In this document: positions 27,201-34,496 of the stretch, piece by piece
How positions within the stretch are numbered: the stretch's first letter is position 1
How the letters are laid out: each line of letters opens with the position of its first letter
Source: Bacillota bacterium
GTDB lineage: Bacteria > Bacillota > Clostridia > Saccharofermentanales > Fastidiosipilaceae
DNA: 64,000 nucleotides
Assembly (NCBI GenBank): GCA_023388435.1
Contig: JAEWGG010000037.1
Location: 4,669-68,668, forward strand
Direction of reading: 5' to 3'
The notes under the pieces: generated by a model
Databases searched by the model: none
The model's input: the letters and a program-made list of their open reading frames with translations, nothing else
What the model was told of the DNA's origin: nothing
Program-made: the position numbers and the translations under genes

Positions 27201-27324
27201 CACCCTGCATTTCCACGGTGGGCCGGTCTGCTTGCTGCGCCTCGACCTGCTGCCCCGCGTTCTGCTGGTCCTTATCTAAGACCTCTTCTTTAGTCTGCAT
27301 CCCTTGCTCTTCACGTTTCGCCAT
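24226..27324 (-). CDS. infB: Translation initiation factor IF-2
   Basis: GTPase placing fMet-tRNA on the 30S subunit; 1032 residues. Residues ~1-450 are a long Lys/Ala/Gln/Gly-rich disordered region, longer than in most relatives. The IF2_N domain follows (SITVKEFAEAIQKTSAEVIK), then G1 GHVDHGKTSLL, G2 GGITQHIGAY, G3 DTPGHEAF, G4 NKMDK and G5 SAKTGEGVDEL, and the C-terminal domains. The ATG at 27324 is the natural start although GGGAGGG is about 12 bases away; the ATG at 27303 is an alternative. Confidence 0.96.
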   Translation of the reverse strand: MAKREEQGMQTKEEVLDKDQQNAGQQVEAQQADRPTVEMQGVSGKTIAATVKVFKAKRPRKEATPAVPQAEAQSATLDPNLAQKSAEPVAEATAQISSAVSKTADTGLAKKPERPAGPEQTTAVAESPTQEQKVKQTPEQRRSSAEDSKAAAVSKQESRKPAVKSQEGAEPVSVNKDDKQGKASKSAAEAGKTAVEERPTETKPLEQLVHSGSVSGISSIQPRKIGNIHKQRQEAEAAAQAEAEAKRIEQATSAGQADPAGAAEPPKPAAPKGPRKLGNIFQQMNAGRQGGKPVDSGLAATARAFARQHEQRGQGAERRRQGPGAQSFGPGRRTSNTGVYHAGGPGAGGFDKDREDDRQNRNRRPALRRKPGGTPMFEAPLPSSSGRGFAQRSAMDRNKKREHEGRDQNQRRRGNLKNFNYDQDEMYLRRGGKRQKRGQKQVAASQLTHISLPASITVKEFAEAIQKTSAEVIKVLMLSGVMASLNEVIDYDTASLVAEEFGIQTEQLVEVSEEDILFDESEDLEEDLQPRAPVVAVMGHVDHGKTSLLDYIRNSRVASGEAGGITQHIGAYTVDVRDRQITFLDTPGHEAFTTMRMRGAQATDIAILVVAADDGVMPQTIEAINHAKAAETTIVVAINKMDKAGANVDRVKQELAAHEVLAEDWGGSTVMVPVSAKTGEGVDELLDMLLLTADMLELKANPNRQAKGIVIEAKLDKNRGAVATVLVQRGTLHRGETLVTGAIVGNVRAMANASGRQVKEAGPSMPVEILGLPEVPEAGEVFYAVEDERVARQLADKRRAQQRETLMKSSSRMNLDTLYSRISAGEVKDLNIVVKADVVGSAEAVKQSLEKLSNEKVRIQVIHSAVGAINESDIRLAEVSNAVVIGFNVRPVNNAGEIAKEAGVDVRLYRVIYNAIEDMEAAMQGLLDPVFREQVNGHAEIREIFRVSSVGTIGGAYVTDGTIQRNSQVRLIRDGVVITEGKLASLRRFKDDVREVHAGYECGLSLERFNDIKAGDVIEAFEMKEVAANAAN

Positions 27325-27458
27325 ACTGATAACTGGATCCCTCCCGAGCTCACTCTCCGCCCCGAAAAGCAGGATTCAGGGCAATCTCCGTCATTATACA
27401 CAATTTTCTAATATAGGGGCCAAGCTCCAGAGCCTGCCAGGACTGTTCTCCAGGTCCT

Positions 27459-27794
27459 TCAATGGTCCCGAGGCAGCCAGAGTTCCTCGATGCCCGCAAT
27501 CAGGCCGGGCTCAGTCAGCAGGAGGACCCCCTGCTCTTCCCGCCCGAAGAGGCCGCCCAGTTCCGCTTTTGTAAAATAGTCCAGGCTGCGGCCCCGAGCT
27601 TGTTCTGAGGCGCTGTAACTAAAGCGGCGACGCAGGGCCCGTCCGGCGTCACTGGCCAGGATGATGAGGGCCTGGGGCTGCTGCTCTAAGCCCCGTCGAC
27701 AGGCCCGATCCCCGGCAATCAGCCGGCCAGCCCTGCGGGCCAGGCCGAGCAGACGGTAGATCTGAGCCTTAGTGTCCGAATCAAGTCCGACCAT
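27459..27794 (-). CDS. ylxQ: L7Ae-like RNA-binding protein YlxQ
   Basis: 111-residue L7Ae/L30e/Gadd45-fold protein in the nusA operon: IYRLLGLARRAGRLIAGD, ALIILASDAGRALRRRF, and FTKAELGGLFGREEQGVLLL are the expected family segments. I start at the ATG at 27794, preceded by GGGGGAGAAG; a longer frame to 27842 lacks such a site. It overlaps rnpM by 14 bases. Confidence 0.88.
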   Translation of the reverse strand: MVGLDSDTKAQIYRLLGLARRAGRLIAGDRACRRGLEQQPQALIILASDAGRALRRRFSYSASEQARGRSLDYFTKAELGGLFGREEQGVLLLTEPGLIAGIEELWLPRDH

Positions 27795-28212
27795 CTTCTC
27801 CCCCTTTTTGCTCGCCCCCAGTTCCTGGCTCCTGGAACACAAAGATACGGGCCTTTCTCTTAGATGGCTCCGCCGTCTTGGGCAGGTCTAGCCCCTCCAC
27901 TTCAAGGGCTTCCACAGGGAGAAGGCCACGCTGGACCAGGGCCATCGACAGCTTCGCCACATAGGCCTCCTGCTGCCCCTTGTCCTCTGCAGTCCGCCCC
28001 TGGAGCTTCTGCCAGTCCTTGGGGCGAAGGAAACGGCGTCGGCACTGTGGGTCTGCACAGATGTAGGCTCCGCGTCCTGGGGCCCGCCCCGTCGGATCTG
28101 GCTGCAGCTGGCCCCGCTCATCGCGGACCAGCCGCAGCAATTGCTGGCGGTCGAAGGAGCGCCGGCAGCAGATGCACATTCGCTGCGGCACATGCTTTGG
28201 ATTTTTTTGCAC
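27781..28212 (-). CDS. rnpM: YlxR family RNA-binding protein (RnpM)
   Basis: 143-residue protein with the YlxR signature PQRMCICCRR followed by RLVRDERGQLQPD and GRGAYICADPQCRRRFL. Homologues bind RNA and modulate RNase P. The start is a GTG at 28212 with GGGAGGTGA upstream. It lies between nusA and ylxQ as in most Bacillota. The C-terminal ~50 residues are more variable than the core. Confidence 0.9.
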   Translation of the reverse strand: MQKNPKHVPQRMCICCRRSFDRQQLLRLVRDERGQLQPDPTGRAPGRGAYICADPQCRRRFLRPKDWQKLQGRTAEDKGQQEAYVAKLSMALVQRGLLPVEALEVEGLDLPKTAEPSKRKARIFVFQEPGTGGEQKGGEDGRT

Positions 28213-28264
28213 CGGCTCACCTCCCAACGCGCTTGACCGGGCTGACCAGGCAGATCTGGCCTCA

Positions 28265-29449
28265 TTAGGCCTCCCAGTCCTCGTGACTCTGCTCAGGCTC
28301 CTGCTCCTCTTCCCCGAGGTCCGCCAGGAGTTCCTGTTCCAGAGCTTCACGCAGTTCCGTCTCACTCTTGATGTCCATCTTGTAACCGGTCAGCACCGCC
28401 GCCATCTTGGCGTTCTGGCCCCGCTTACCAATAGCCAGGCTCAGCTGCTGGTCGGGAACGATGACCGTCGCGGTCTGGGTCTCGTCATCCAGGTAGACCT
28501 GGTGGACACGGGCCGGCAAGAGGGCGCGGCGGATGAACTCAGCCAGGTCATCACTGTACTCGATCACATCGATGCGCTCGCCGCCCAGCTCCTTCATCAC
28601 CGCCTGCACGCGCATGCCATGCTGGCCCACACAGGCCCCCAGGGCTTCCACGTTCGGATCCTTGCTGCGCACGGCGATCTTCGTATGGCAGGCCGTATTC
28701 TCACGGCGGCTGCCCTCGCGCTCATCTTCCATGCGGCCGCGGGACAGCTGTCCCGCATCGCGGGCGATGGATACGATCTCCACCGTGCCTGAAGCGATCT
28801 CTGGCACCTCCTGCTCGAAGAGGCACTTGACCAGTCCTGGGTGGCTGCGCGAAACGTAGACCACCGGACGTCCGTGACGCTCTGAGACCTTCAGAACATA
28901 AAAGCGCATGCGCTGATTGAAGTTGTAGCGCTCCCCACGGATCTGCTCCTTGAACGGCAGGATGGCCTCCGCCCGATCAATGTCCACAACCACTTCCTTG
29001 CGGTCCCGACGTTGGATCACGCCCAGGCAGCTCTGTCCCACACGGCCGCTGAATTCCTGCTGAATGCGTGCTTTCTCCGCATCGGCCAGGTTCTGCATAA
29101 TCACGCCCTTGGCCGTTTGGGCGGCCAGGCGCCCCAGCTTCTCCGGATTGGTCTGGAAGGAGAGCAGGTCGCCCAGCTCGATCTCCGCCGAGGCTGCCTG
29201 GGCCTCGGCCAGACTGATTTCCTTATTCGGATCCGTGACTTCCTCCACGACTTCCTTCAACTGATAGACGGTCATGTCCCCCGTCTCACGGTCGACTTCC
29301 GCATAGATATTGTCGTAGTTGCGCAGCTCCGTAAACTCGCGCTTGTAGGCCGCCACCAGAGCTGTTTCAATCGCCTCGAAGAGGGCCTCCGCGGATATGC
29401 CCCGCTCCTTTTCCAGATCCTGCACGGCGCTGATCAATGCTGCATTCAT
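28265..29449 (-). CDS. nusA: Transcription termination/antitermination factor NusA
   Basis: 394 residues: N-terminal RNAP-binding domain (starting ALISAVQDLEKERGISAEAL), S1 domain around 130-200 (GQSCLGVIQRRDRKEVVVDI), then two KH domains including ACVGQHGMRVQAVMKELGGE and LAIGKRGQNAKMAAVLTGYK. There is no acidic-repeat extension. GGAGGTACCT precedes the ATG. Confidence 0.97.
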   Translation of the reverse strand: MNAALISAVQDLEKERGISAEALFEAIETALVAAYKREFTELRNYDNIYAEVDRETGDMTVYQLKEVVEEVTDPNKEISLAEAQAASAEIELGDLLSFQTNPEKLGRLAAQTAKGVIMQNLADAEKARIQQEFSGRVGQSCLGVIQRRDRKEVVVDIDRAEAILPFKEQIRGERYNFNQRMRFYVLKVSERHGRPVVYVSRSHPGLVKCLFEQEVPEIASGTVEIVSIARDAGQLSRGRMEDEREGSRRENTACHTKIAVRSKDPNVEALGACVGQHGMRVQAVMKELGGERIDVIEYSDDLAEFIRRALLPARVHQVYLDDETQTATVIVPDQQLSLAIGKRGQNAKMAAVLTGYKMDIKSETELREALEQELLADLGEEEQEPEQSHEDWEA

Positions 29450-29536
29450 AGGTACCTCCTTTGTACGCTATAGAGTTTCTCTTCTTTACCCCCATAGCAA
29501 AATCCAGTCAGGCCCACTGCGGGGCCCCTCCCGAAC

Positions 29537-30067
29537 CTAGCCAAAATCCACTTCTCGCCTGATCTCGCGGACAGCTCCGCGCTCCAGCTCGAATTCCTGC
29601 TCCAATTCCGCCCGTTTTTTCTCGGAGATCCGCCGCCCCTTCAGGGCCTTGACATCCAATTTCTGACGCAGGCGGAGGCGCTCCTCATCCGCATCCAGCA
29701 GGTAGGCCTGGATCTCATGCCGCCCCTCCCTTGGCTGGGCCAGACGCAGGCGCAGCAGTTCGCCGCGGTGGCGCAGCAGGGCCGCCGTATCCTCCAGGGG
29801 CCGCTCATAGCCCCAGGAACAGACCTCCAGATTGTAGGGCTGCTGCCAGGAAAACTGCTGGTCCAACACGGGATTCACCGCCTCTGTCACCGCCTCGCAG
29901 TCCTCCAGGGAGATGGGATGACTGCTGTCCAGAATCAGGCGCAGCACCTGCTCACCCTCCTCCTGGCAGAAGCTCAGGCCCGCTAGAACCAGTCCCTCAG
30001 AGAGGGCCTCCACCACCGGCCGGCAGAGCTCCATCGCCTCCGCTGCCAGGGCACCGCCCTTGACCAT
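29537..30067 (-). CDS. rimP: Ribosome maturation factor RimP
   Basis: 176-residue 30S-maturation factor, first gene of the nusA-infB operon. Family features: LRLILDSSHPISLEDCEAVT with NPVLDQ, and YNLEVCSWGYERPL, equivalent to the conserved LEVSSPGLDRPL block but with substitutions (Cys and Trp for Ser and Pro). AAAGGGGAAG precedes the ATG. A terminator-like hairpin sits in the leader. Confidence 0.92.
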   Translation of the reverse strand: MVKGGALAAEAMELCRPVVEALSEGLVLAGLSFCQEEGEQVLRLILDSSHPISLEDCEAVTEAVNPVLDQQFSWQQPYNLEVCSWGYERPLEDTAALLRHRGELLRLRLAQPREGRHEIQAYLLDADEERLRLRQKLDVKALKGRRISEKKRAELEQEFELERGAVREIRREVDFG

Positions 30068-30084
30068 AAACTTCCCCTTTCATG

Positions 30085-30112
30085 AAAAAAAGCGGGTCCT
30101 GAAACCCACTTT
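30085..30112 (-). terminator. Attenuator in the rimP leader
   Basis: Arms AAAGTGGGT and ACCCGCTTT then TTTTC on minus, 18 bases before the rimP ATG and inside the leader from the promoter at 30137-30165. I infer transcription attenuation of the rimP-nusA-infB operon. Confidence 0.6.
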
Positions 30113-30136
30113 TAAAAGCCGACTGTCAACAACACG

Positions 30137-30165
30137 AGCCTAGCACAAATGGCTGGCAATGGCAA
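30137..30165 (-). promoter_or_regulatory. Promoter of the rimP-nusA-infB operon
   Basis: Minus-strand TTGCCA, exactly 17 bases, TAGGCT. The predicted start is near 30130, about 60 bases before rimP. Confidence 0.65.
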
Positions 30166-30214
30166 GTCCTTCGGGACCTTCCCCCGAGAGGGCCCGCCGC
30201 AGAAGCCCCACAGA

Positions 30215-30261
30215 TAAAAACGCCCGTTCCGACCTTCCTTAAGAAAGCTCGGAACGGGGCG
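30215..30261 (-). terminator. Terminator after the hym hydrogenase operon
   Basis: Arms CGCCCCGTTCCGA and TCGGAACGGGCG then TTTTTATC on minus, 45 bases after the hydA stop. Confidence 0.9.
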
Positions 30262-30305
30262 CTGCTGTCTTTAGCGACTACCAGCTAATCGCTGACCAGC
30301 TTGAA

Positions 30306-32042
30306 TCACATTTTCTGACGCCAGGTATAGGAAGTGTGCAGGAGCTCATGAGCCTTATGCCCGCAGGGCTCACCCAGAAACTCCTCATAGATCTTCAGAA
30401 CGCGAGGGTTCTTGTGCGACTGACGAATTTTCTTCGCCTGGTCATGCTTGTAAATGGACTCCATACGCCGGTGGATAACTGAGACGTCCCCGCGGTGATA
30501 GGGCTGGCCGCCGCCCGCGATACAGCCTCCGGGGCAGGCCATGATCTCAATGGCCGTGTAGTCCGCCTCCCCGTCACGGATGCGGCGCAGGACCTCACGG
30601 GCATTGCCCAGGCCGTTGGCACAGGCGATACGGATCGTCTTGCCATTGATCTCCACCTTGGCCTCCTTAATTCCCGAAAGACCACGGAGGTTGTAGAAAT
30701 CCAGCTGCTTGAGCTCCTTACCTGTCAGCCACTCATAGGCCGTGCGCAGGGCCGCTTCAATGACGCCGCCCGAGGAACCGAAGATGTCACCCGCACCGGA
30801 GGACTCGCCCATCAGCTCGTCGAAGTCCTCATCTTCAAGGCCGACGAAGTCGAGCGAAATGTCGTGCAGCATCTGGGCCAGCTCACGTGTTGTGATGACG
30901 ATGTCCACATCGCTCATCTCACCCTGACCCAGTTCGGGACGGGCCGACTCATACTTTTTCGCAACACAGGGCATGACCGAGACGACCACCATATCCTTGG
31001 GGTCCACACCCAGCTTTTCCGCCAGATAGGTCTTGGCCAGGGAACCGAAGATCTCGTGGGGAGACTTCGCTGTCGAGGGGATGTCCAGCATGTCGCCGAA
31101 CTGGTGCTCCAGGAATTTGACCCAGCTGGGGCAGCAGGAGGTCAGGATGGGCAGGCGCCCTCCCTGCTCGATGCGCTGCACCATCTCTGCGGCTTCTTCC
31201 ATAACCGTGATGTCTGCGGCGAAGTTCGTATCATAGACCTTATCGAAGCCGAGGGCCCGCAGGGCGGCGACCATCTTGCCCGTAACGTCGGTTCCTGGCT
31301 CCATGCCGAAAGCCTCGCCGAGGGCCACGCGCACAGCGGGGGCCGTCTGCACAATGACCGTCTTTTTCTTATTGCTGAGGGCGTTCCAGACCTTGCTCAC
31401 ATTGTTCACTTCGGTCAGGGCAGCCGTCGGACAGACGGCCACGCACTGGCCGCAGAAGGTACAGGTCGTATCGTGCATGGGCATGTTGAAGAGGGTGCCC
31501 ATCAGCGTGTCAAAACCGCGGCCGACCTCCGTCAGAGTACCGACGGTCTGCACCTCGTTACACATGGTCTCACAGCGCTTGCAGAGCACGCATTTCTGCA
31601 TATTGCGCACGATGGACAAGGAGCTCTCATCCATTTCCGACTGCGTCATCTTCCCGGGATAGTGAATGCGGCGCACCCCCGTCTGAGCGGCCAGATCCTG
31701 CAGTTCGCAGTTGCCGTTCTTTCGGCAGATCAGGCAGTCCTTGGGATGGTTGGACAGCAGCATCTCAATCATCATCCGCCGGGACTGGATCACCTTGATG
31801 GTGTCCGTGCGCACGCGCAGCCCCTCCCACACCGGGGTCGAGCAGGCCGCGAGCATCTTGTCACGCCCCTCCTGCTCCACCATGCAGACGCGGCAGGAGG
31901 CCAGCTGATTGACCATGTGCATATCGTGCAGGTCGAGGTGGCAGAGCGTGGGAATTTTGATATTCAGTTTTCTTGCAGCCTCCAGGATTGTTGTACCCTT
32001 CGGCACTTCCACTTCTTTACCGTTGATCCAAACATGTATCAT
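30306..32042 (-). CDS. hymC: [FeFe]-hydrogenase catalytic subunit (NAD-linked, HymC/HydA)
   Basis: 578 residues. Order: plant-type 2Fe-2S domain (ASCRVC and AACSTP cysteines), His-Cys3 4Fe-4S domain (NHPKDCLICRKNGNCELQ), two 4Fe-4S clusters (CVLCKRCETMC and CTFCGQCVAVC), then the H-cluster domain with L1 TSCCPSW, L2 MPCVAKKYE and L3 EIMACPGGCIAGGGQP. The proton-relay Cys (second Cys in TSCCP) is present. With HymA and HymB it forms an NAD(P)-linked, probably electron-bifurcating hydrogenase. It follows hymB by 14 bases. Confidence 0.95.
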   Translation of the reverse strand: MIHVWINGKEVEVPKGTTILEAARKLNIKIPTLCHLDLHDMHMVNQLASCRVCMVEQEGRDKMLAACSTPVWEGLRVRTDTIKVIQSRRMMIEMLLSNHPKDCLICRKNGNCELQDLAAQTGVRRIHYPGKMTQSEMDESSLSIVRNMQKCVLCKRCETMCNEVQTVGTLTEVGRGFDTLMGTLFNMPMHDTTCTFCGQCVAVCPTAALTEVNNVSKVWNALSNKKKTVIVQTAPAVRVALGEAFGMEPGTDVTGKMVAALRALGFDKVYDTNFAADITVMEEAAEMVQRIEQGGRLPILTSCCPSWVKFLEHQFGDMLDIPSTAKSPHEIFGSLAKTYLAEKLGVDPKDMVVVSVMPCVAKKYESARPELGQGEMSDVDIVITTRELAQMLHDISLDFVGLEDEDFDELMGESSGAGDIFGSSGGVIEAALRTAYEWLTGKELKQLDFYNLRGLSGIKEAKVEINGKTIRIACANGLGNAREVLRRIRDGEADYTAIEIMACPGGCIAGGGQPYHRGDVSVIHRRMESIYKHDQAKKIRQSHKNPRVLKIYEEFLGEPCGHKAHELLHTSYTWRQKM

Positions 32043-32056
32043 TCGGGCACTTCCTC

Positions 32057-33640
32057 CTAGAGTTTCTCAATGGCCTTGACGGGGCAGACACTGTAGCAGG
32101 AGCCGCACTTGACGCAGGCCTCCTGGTCGATCAGGTGCTTCGTCTTCTTCTCACCCGTGATACAGTCCGCAGGGCACTTGCGCTTGCACATACCACAGCC
32201 AATGCACGTGTCCTGGATCACATAGGAGAGGAGATTGCGGCAGCTGTGCGCCGGGCAACGCTTCTCCTTAACATGGGCCAGGTACTCGTCCATGAAGTAG
32301 TGCATCGTGGAGAGCACCGGGTTCGGGGCCGCCTGCCCCAGGCCGCAGAGCGAGGTGTCGCGGATGACGACGCAGAGGTTCTCCAGGTACTCCAGGTCCT
32401 CCTCCTTGCCCTTGCCTTCCGTAATGCGCTCGAGCATCTCCAGGACGCGCATGTTACCAACGCGGCAGGGGGTGCACTTACCGCAGGACTCATCTACCGT
32501 AAACTCCATAAAGAAGCGGGCGATGTCGACCATACAGTCATCTTCGTCCATGACGACGACACCACCGGAGCCCATGATGGAGCCGATCTCAGCCAGGGAC
32601 TCAAAATCCACAGCCGTATCCATGAGTTCAGCGGGGATGCAGCCGCCAGAGGGGCCGCCGGTCTGGACGGCCTTGAGCTTTTTACCGCCCTTACAGCCGC
32701 CGCCGATATCGAAGATAATTTCGCGGAGGGGGGTACCCATGGGGACTTCCACCAGACCCGCATTCGCGATTTTGCCCACCAGGGCAAAAACCTTCGTACC
32801 AGGAGAGAGTTCCGTGCCGATGGAGCGAAACCAGTCCACGCCGTTGAGCATGATCATGTGGACATTGGCCAGGGTCTCCACATTGTTGATCACGGTGGGC
32901 ATACCAAAGAGGCCCTTCTCCGCCGTGCGGAACTCCTTGAAGCGGGGCATGCCGCGCCGGCCCTCGATGGACTCCATCAGGGCCGTACCCTCACCGCAGA
33001 CGAAGGCGCCGGCGCCGAGGCGGAGCTCGATGTGGAAACTAAAGTTGCTGCCCAGAATATTGTCCCCCAGCAGGCCCAGGGCCTCGGCCTGGCTGATGGC
33101 CAGACGCAGGCGCTTAACGGCCACGGGATATTCGGCACGCACATAGATGTAACCATAGTCAGCCCCGATGGCGTAGCCCGCAATGGCCATGCCCTCGAGA
33201 ACGGAATGGGGGTCGGTCTCCAGGATGCTGCGATCCATGTATGCGCCGGGGTCGCCCTCGTCAGCATTGCAGATCACATACTTATGAGGGGCGTCGTGCT
33301 TCGCCGCCTCCTTCCATTTACGGCCAGTGGCGAAGCCGGCGCCTCCACGGCCGCGGAGATTCGAGCGCACCATGTCGTCGACGATCTCCGCCGCGGGGCG
33401 GCCCGTCTCCAGAATATCGGCCAGGGCCTCATAACCCCGGGTCGCGATGTATTCCTCGATGGACTCCGGATTGATGATCTCAGAATTCCGCAGGGCCACG
33501 CGCAGCTGCTTCTCGTAGTAGCTCCCCGCCAGGCGGTAGGAGCCGCGCTCCTCACGGATAATTTTCTCATCGCCTGCAAGGCGCTGATCCAGGCTGTCCA
33601 GGGCCCGTTCGCGCAGCGCTCTCAGTTCCTGATAATTCAT
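32057..33640 (-). CDS. hymB: NuoF-like NADH/flavin subunit of the hydrogenase (HymB)
   Basis: 527 residues. The NuoF core has the FMN/NADH-binding segment RGRGGAGFATGRKW, then NADEGDPGAYMDRSILE and GEGTALMESIEG; the 4Fe-4S motif is SCGKCTPCRVG with a distal Cys in SLCGLGQ. The C-terminus adds two 4Fe-4S clusters (CIGCGMCKRKCPADC and CVKCGSCYSVCPVKA). Many HymB proteins are ~600-625 residues with an N-terminal thioredoxin-like 2Fe-2S domain; that part is missing here. It overlaps hymA by four bases. Confidence 0.94.
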   Translation of the reverse strand: MNYQELRALRERALDSLDQRLAGDEKIIREERGSYRLAGSYYEKQLRVALRNSEIINPESIEEYIATRGYEALADILETGRPAAEIVDDMVRSNLRGRGGAGFATGRKWKEAAKHDAPHKYVICNADEGDPGAYMDRSILETDPHSVLEGMAIAGYAIGADYGYIYVRAEYPVAVKRLRLAISQAEALGLLGDNILGSNFSFHIELRLGAGAFVCGEGTALMESIEGRRGMPRFKEFRTAEKGLFGMPTVINNVETLANVHMIMLNGVDWFRSIGTELSPGTKVFALVGKIANAGLVEVPMGTPLREIIFDIGGGCKGGKKLKAVQTGGPSGGCIPAELMDTAVDFESLAEIGSIMGSGGVVVMDEDDCMVDIARFFMEFTVDESCGKCTPCRVGNMRVLEMLERITEGKGKEEDLEYLENLCVVIRDTSLCGLGQAAPNPVLSTMHYFMDEYLAHVKEKRCPAHSCRNLLSYVIQDTCIGCGMCKRKCPADCITGEKKTKHLIDQEACVKCGSCYSVCPVKAIEKL

Positions 33641-34188
33641 GCCTGCACCCCCTCTTTCGCCTTCTCGGCCTCAAGCTTGCGGTAGCGCTGCACCAGCTTC
33701 TTCGCCTCGGCCGGAGTCACATTGCCATAGAGTTCATCATTGATCATGACGACTGGGGCTCGGGAGCAATCGCCCAGACAGCGGGTGGGACTGATCGAGA
33801 AGAGGAGGTCCTCCGTAGTCTGGCCCATCTTGATCCCCAGGGTCTCCTCAAAGCTCTGCAGGACCTCCTGGGCGCCCTTGACGTAGCAGGCCGTGCCCAG
33901 GCAGACGCTGATGTTGTACTTACCAGTGGGAATCTCTGTGAAATAGGAGTAGAAAGTCACCACACCGTAAACCTTGGAGGCGTGGAGGTCCAACATCTCA
34001 CCAATGATCAGCATGGCCGGCCGGGGAATGTAGCCGAACAGATTCTGACAGCGATGCAGGACGTCAATGAGTGAGGCCTCGCAGCGTTCTTTCTTCAGAA
34101 CATAGGCCACGAGCTCCTCGTACTTCGGCCGTTCCGGACCCTCCGGAAGCGCCGTGCGCGGGGCTTTTGCCAAGAGCATAGCGTTCAC
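33637..34188 (-). CDS. hymA: NuoE-like 2Fe-2S subunit of the hydrogenase (HymA)
   Basis: 183 residues with the thioredoxin-like NuoE fold. The four 2Fe-2S cysteines are in CLGTACYVKGAQ and RCLGDCSRAP (C-x4-C and C-x3-C). It is the first gene of the hym operon and overlaps hymB by four bases. Confidence 0.94.
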   Translation of the reverse strand: MNAMLLAKAPRTALPEGPERPKYEELVAYVLKKERCEASLIDVLHRCQNLFGYIPRPAMLIIGEMLDLHASKVYGVVTFYSYFTEIPTGKYNISVCLGTACYVKGAQEVLQSFEETLGIKMGQTTEDLLFSISPTRCLGDCSRAPVVMINDELYGNVTPAEAKKLVQRYRKLEAEKAKEGVQA

Positions 34189-34296
34189 CTTTCCTAGCTA
34201 CCTCAAGTCTTTGGCGGCCAAAGTCCGCAGGGCTGCGGGGCTTTTACCTCCAGACTGGGTGGGCTGTTGTGATGGATTTGTGCCGAAGGAATAAAG

Positions 34297-34312
34297 TATA
34301 TCGCACGATATA
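34297..34312. promoter_or_regulatory. 16-bp palindrome at the hym promoter, probable operator
   Basis: TATATCGCACGATATA has perfect 7-bp arms (TATATCG/CGATATA) with a 2-base spacer. It sits about 15-30 bases downstream of the start predicted from the promoter, where a repressor could block transcription. It does not match the Rex consensus that I know. Confidence 0.5.
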
Positions 34313-34333
34313 TTTTATTAAATCGGCGTTGTC

Positions 34334-34362
34334 AGTTTAGCTAATCGATATAAAAATGTCAA
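34334..34362 (-). promoter_or_regulatory. Promoter of hymABC
   Basis: Minus-strand TTGACA, 17 bases, TAAACT. The -35 is consensus; the leader to hymA is about 140 bases. Confidence 0.7.
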
Positions 34363-34392
34363 TTATAAGTCTATGCTAACTGAGTCCTGACA

Positions 34393-34429
34393 ATAAAAAT
34401 GTGGCCCAGCTCACAGCGGCTGGACCACA
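34393..34429 (-). terminator. Hairpin-T-run terminator upstream of hym
   Basis: Arms TGTGGTCCAGC and GCTGGGCCACA then TTTTTATTG on minus. It follows the tgt stop codon (34497) and ends the queA-tgt unit before the hym promoter. Confidence 0.9.
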
Positions 34430-34496
34430 GTAGCCTTCCCTGAGATATCTGGGGACTGCTGGCCCGCAAGCAGAACGGCAGCCCCTCGGAAGCCAG

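Noticed and set aside
30495..33685. Two ~520-codon open frames on plus opposite the hydrogenase genes
   Set aside because: Antisense shadows; the minus-strand proteins carry all Fe-S and H-cluster motifs.
34250..34320. Rex operator at the hydrogenase promoter
   Set aside because: The palindrome there lacks the TTGTTAA/TTAACAA-type arms; kept only as an unassigned operator.
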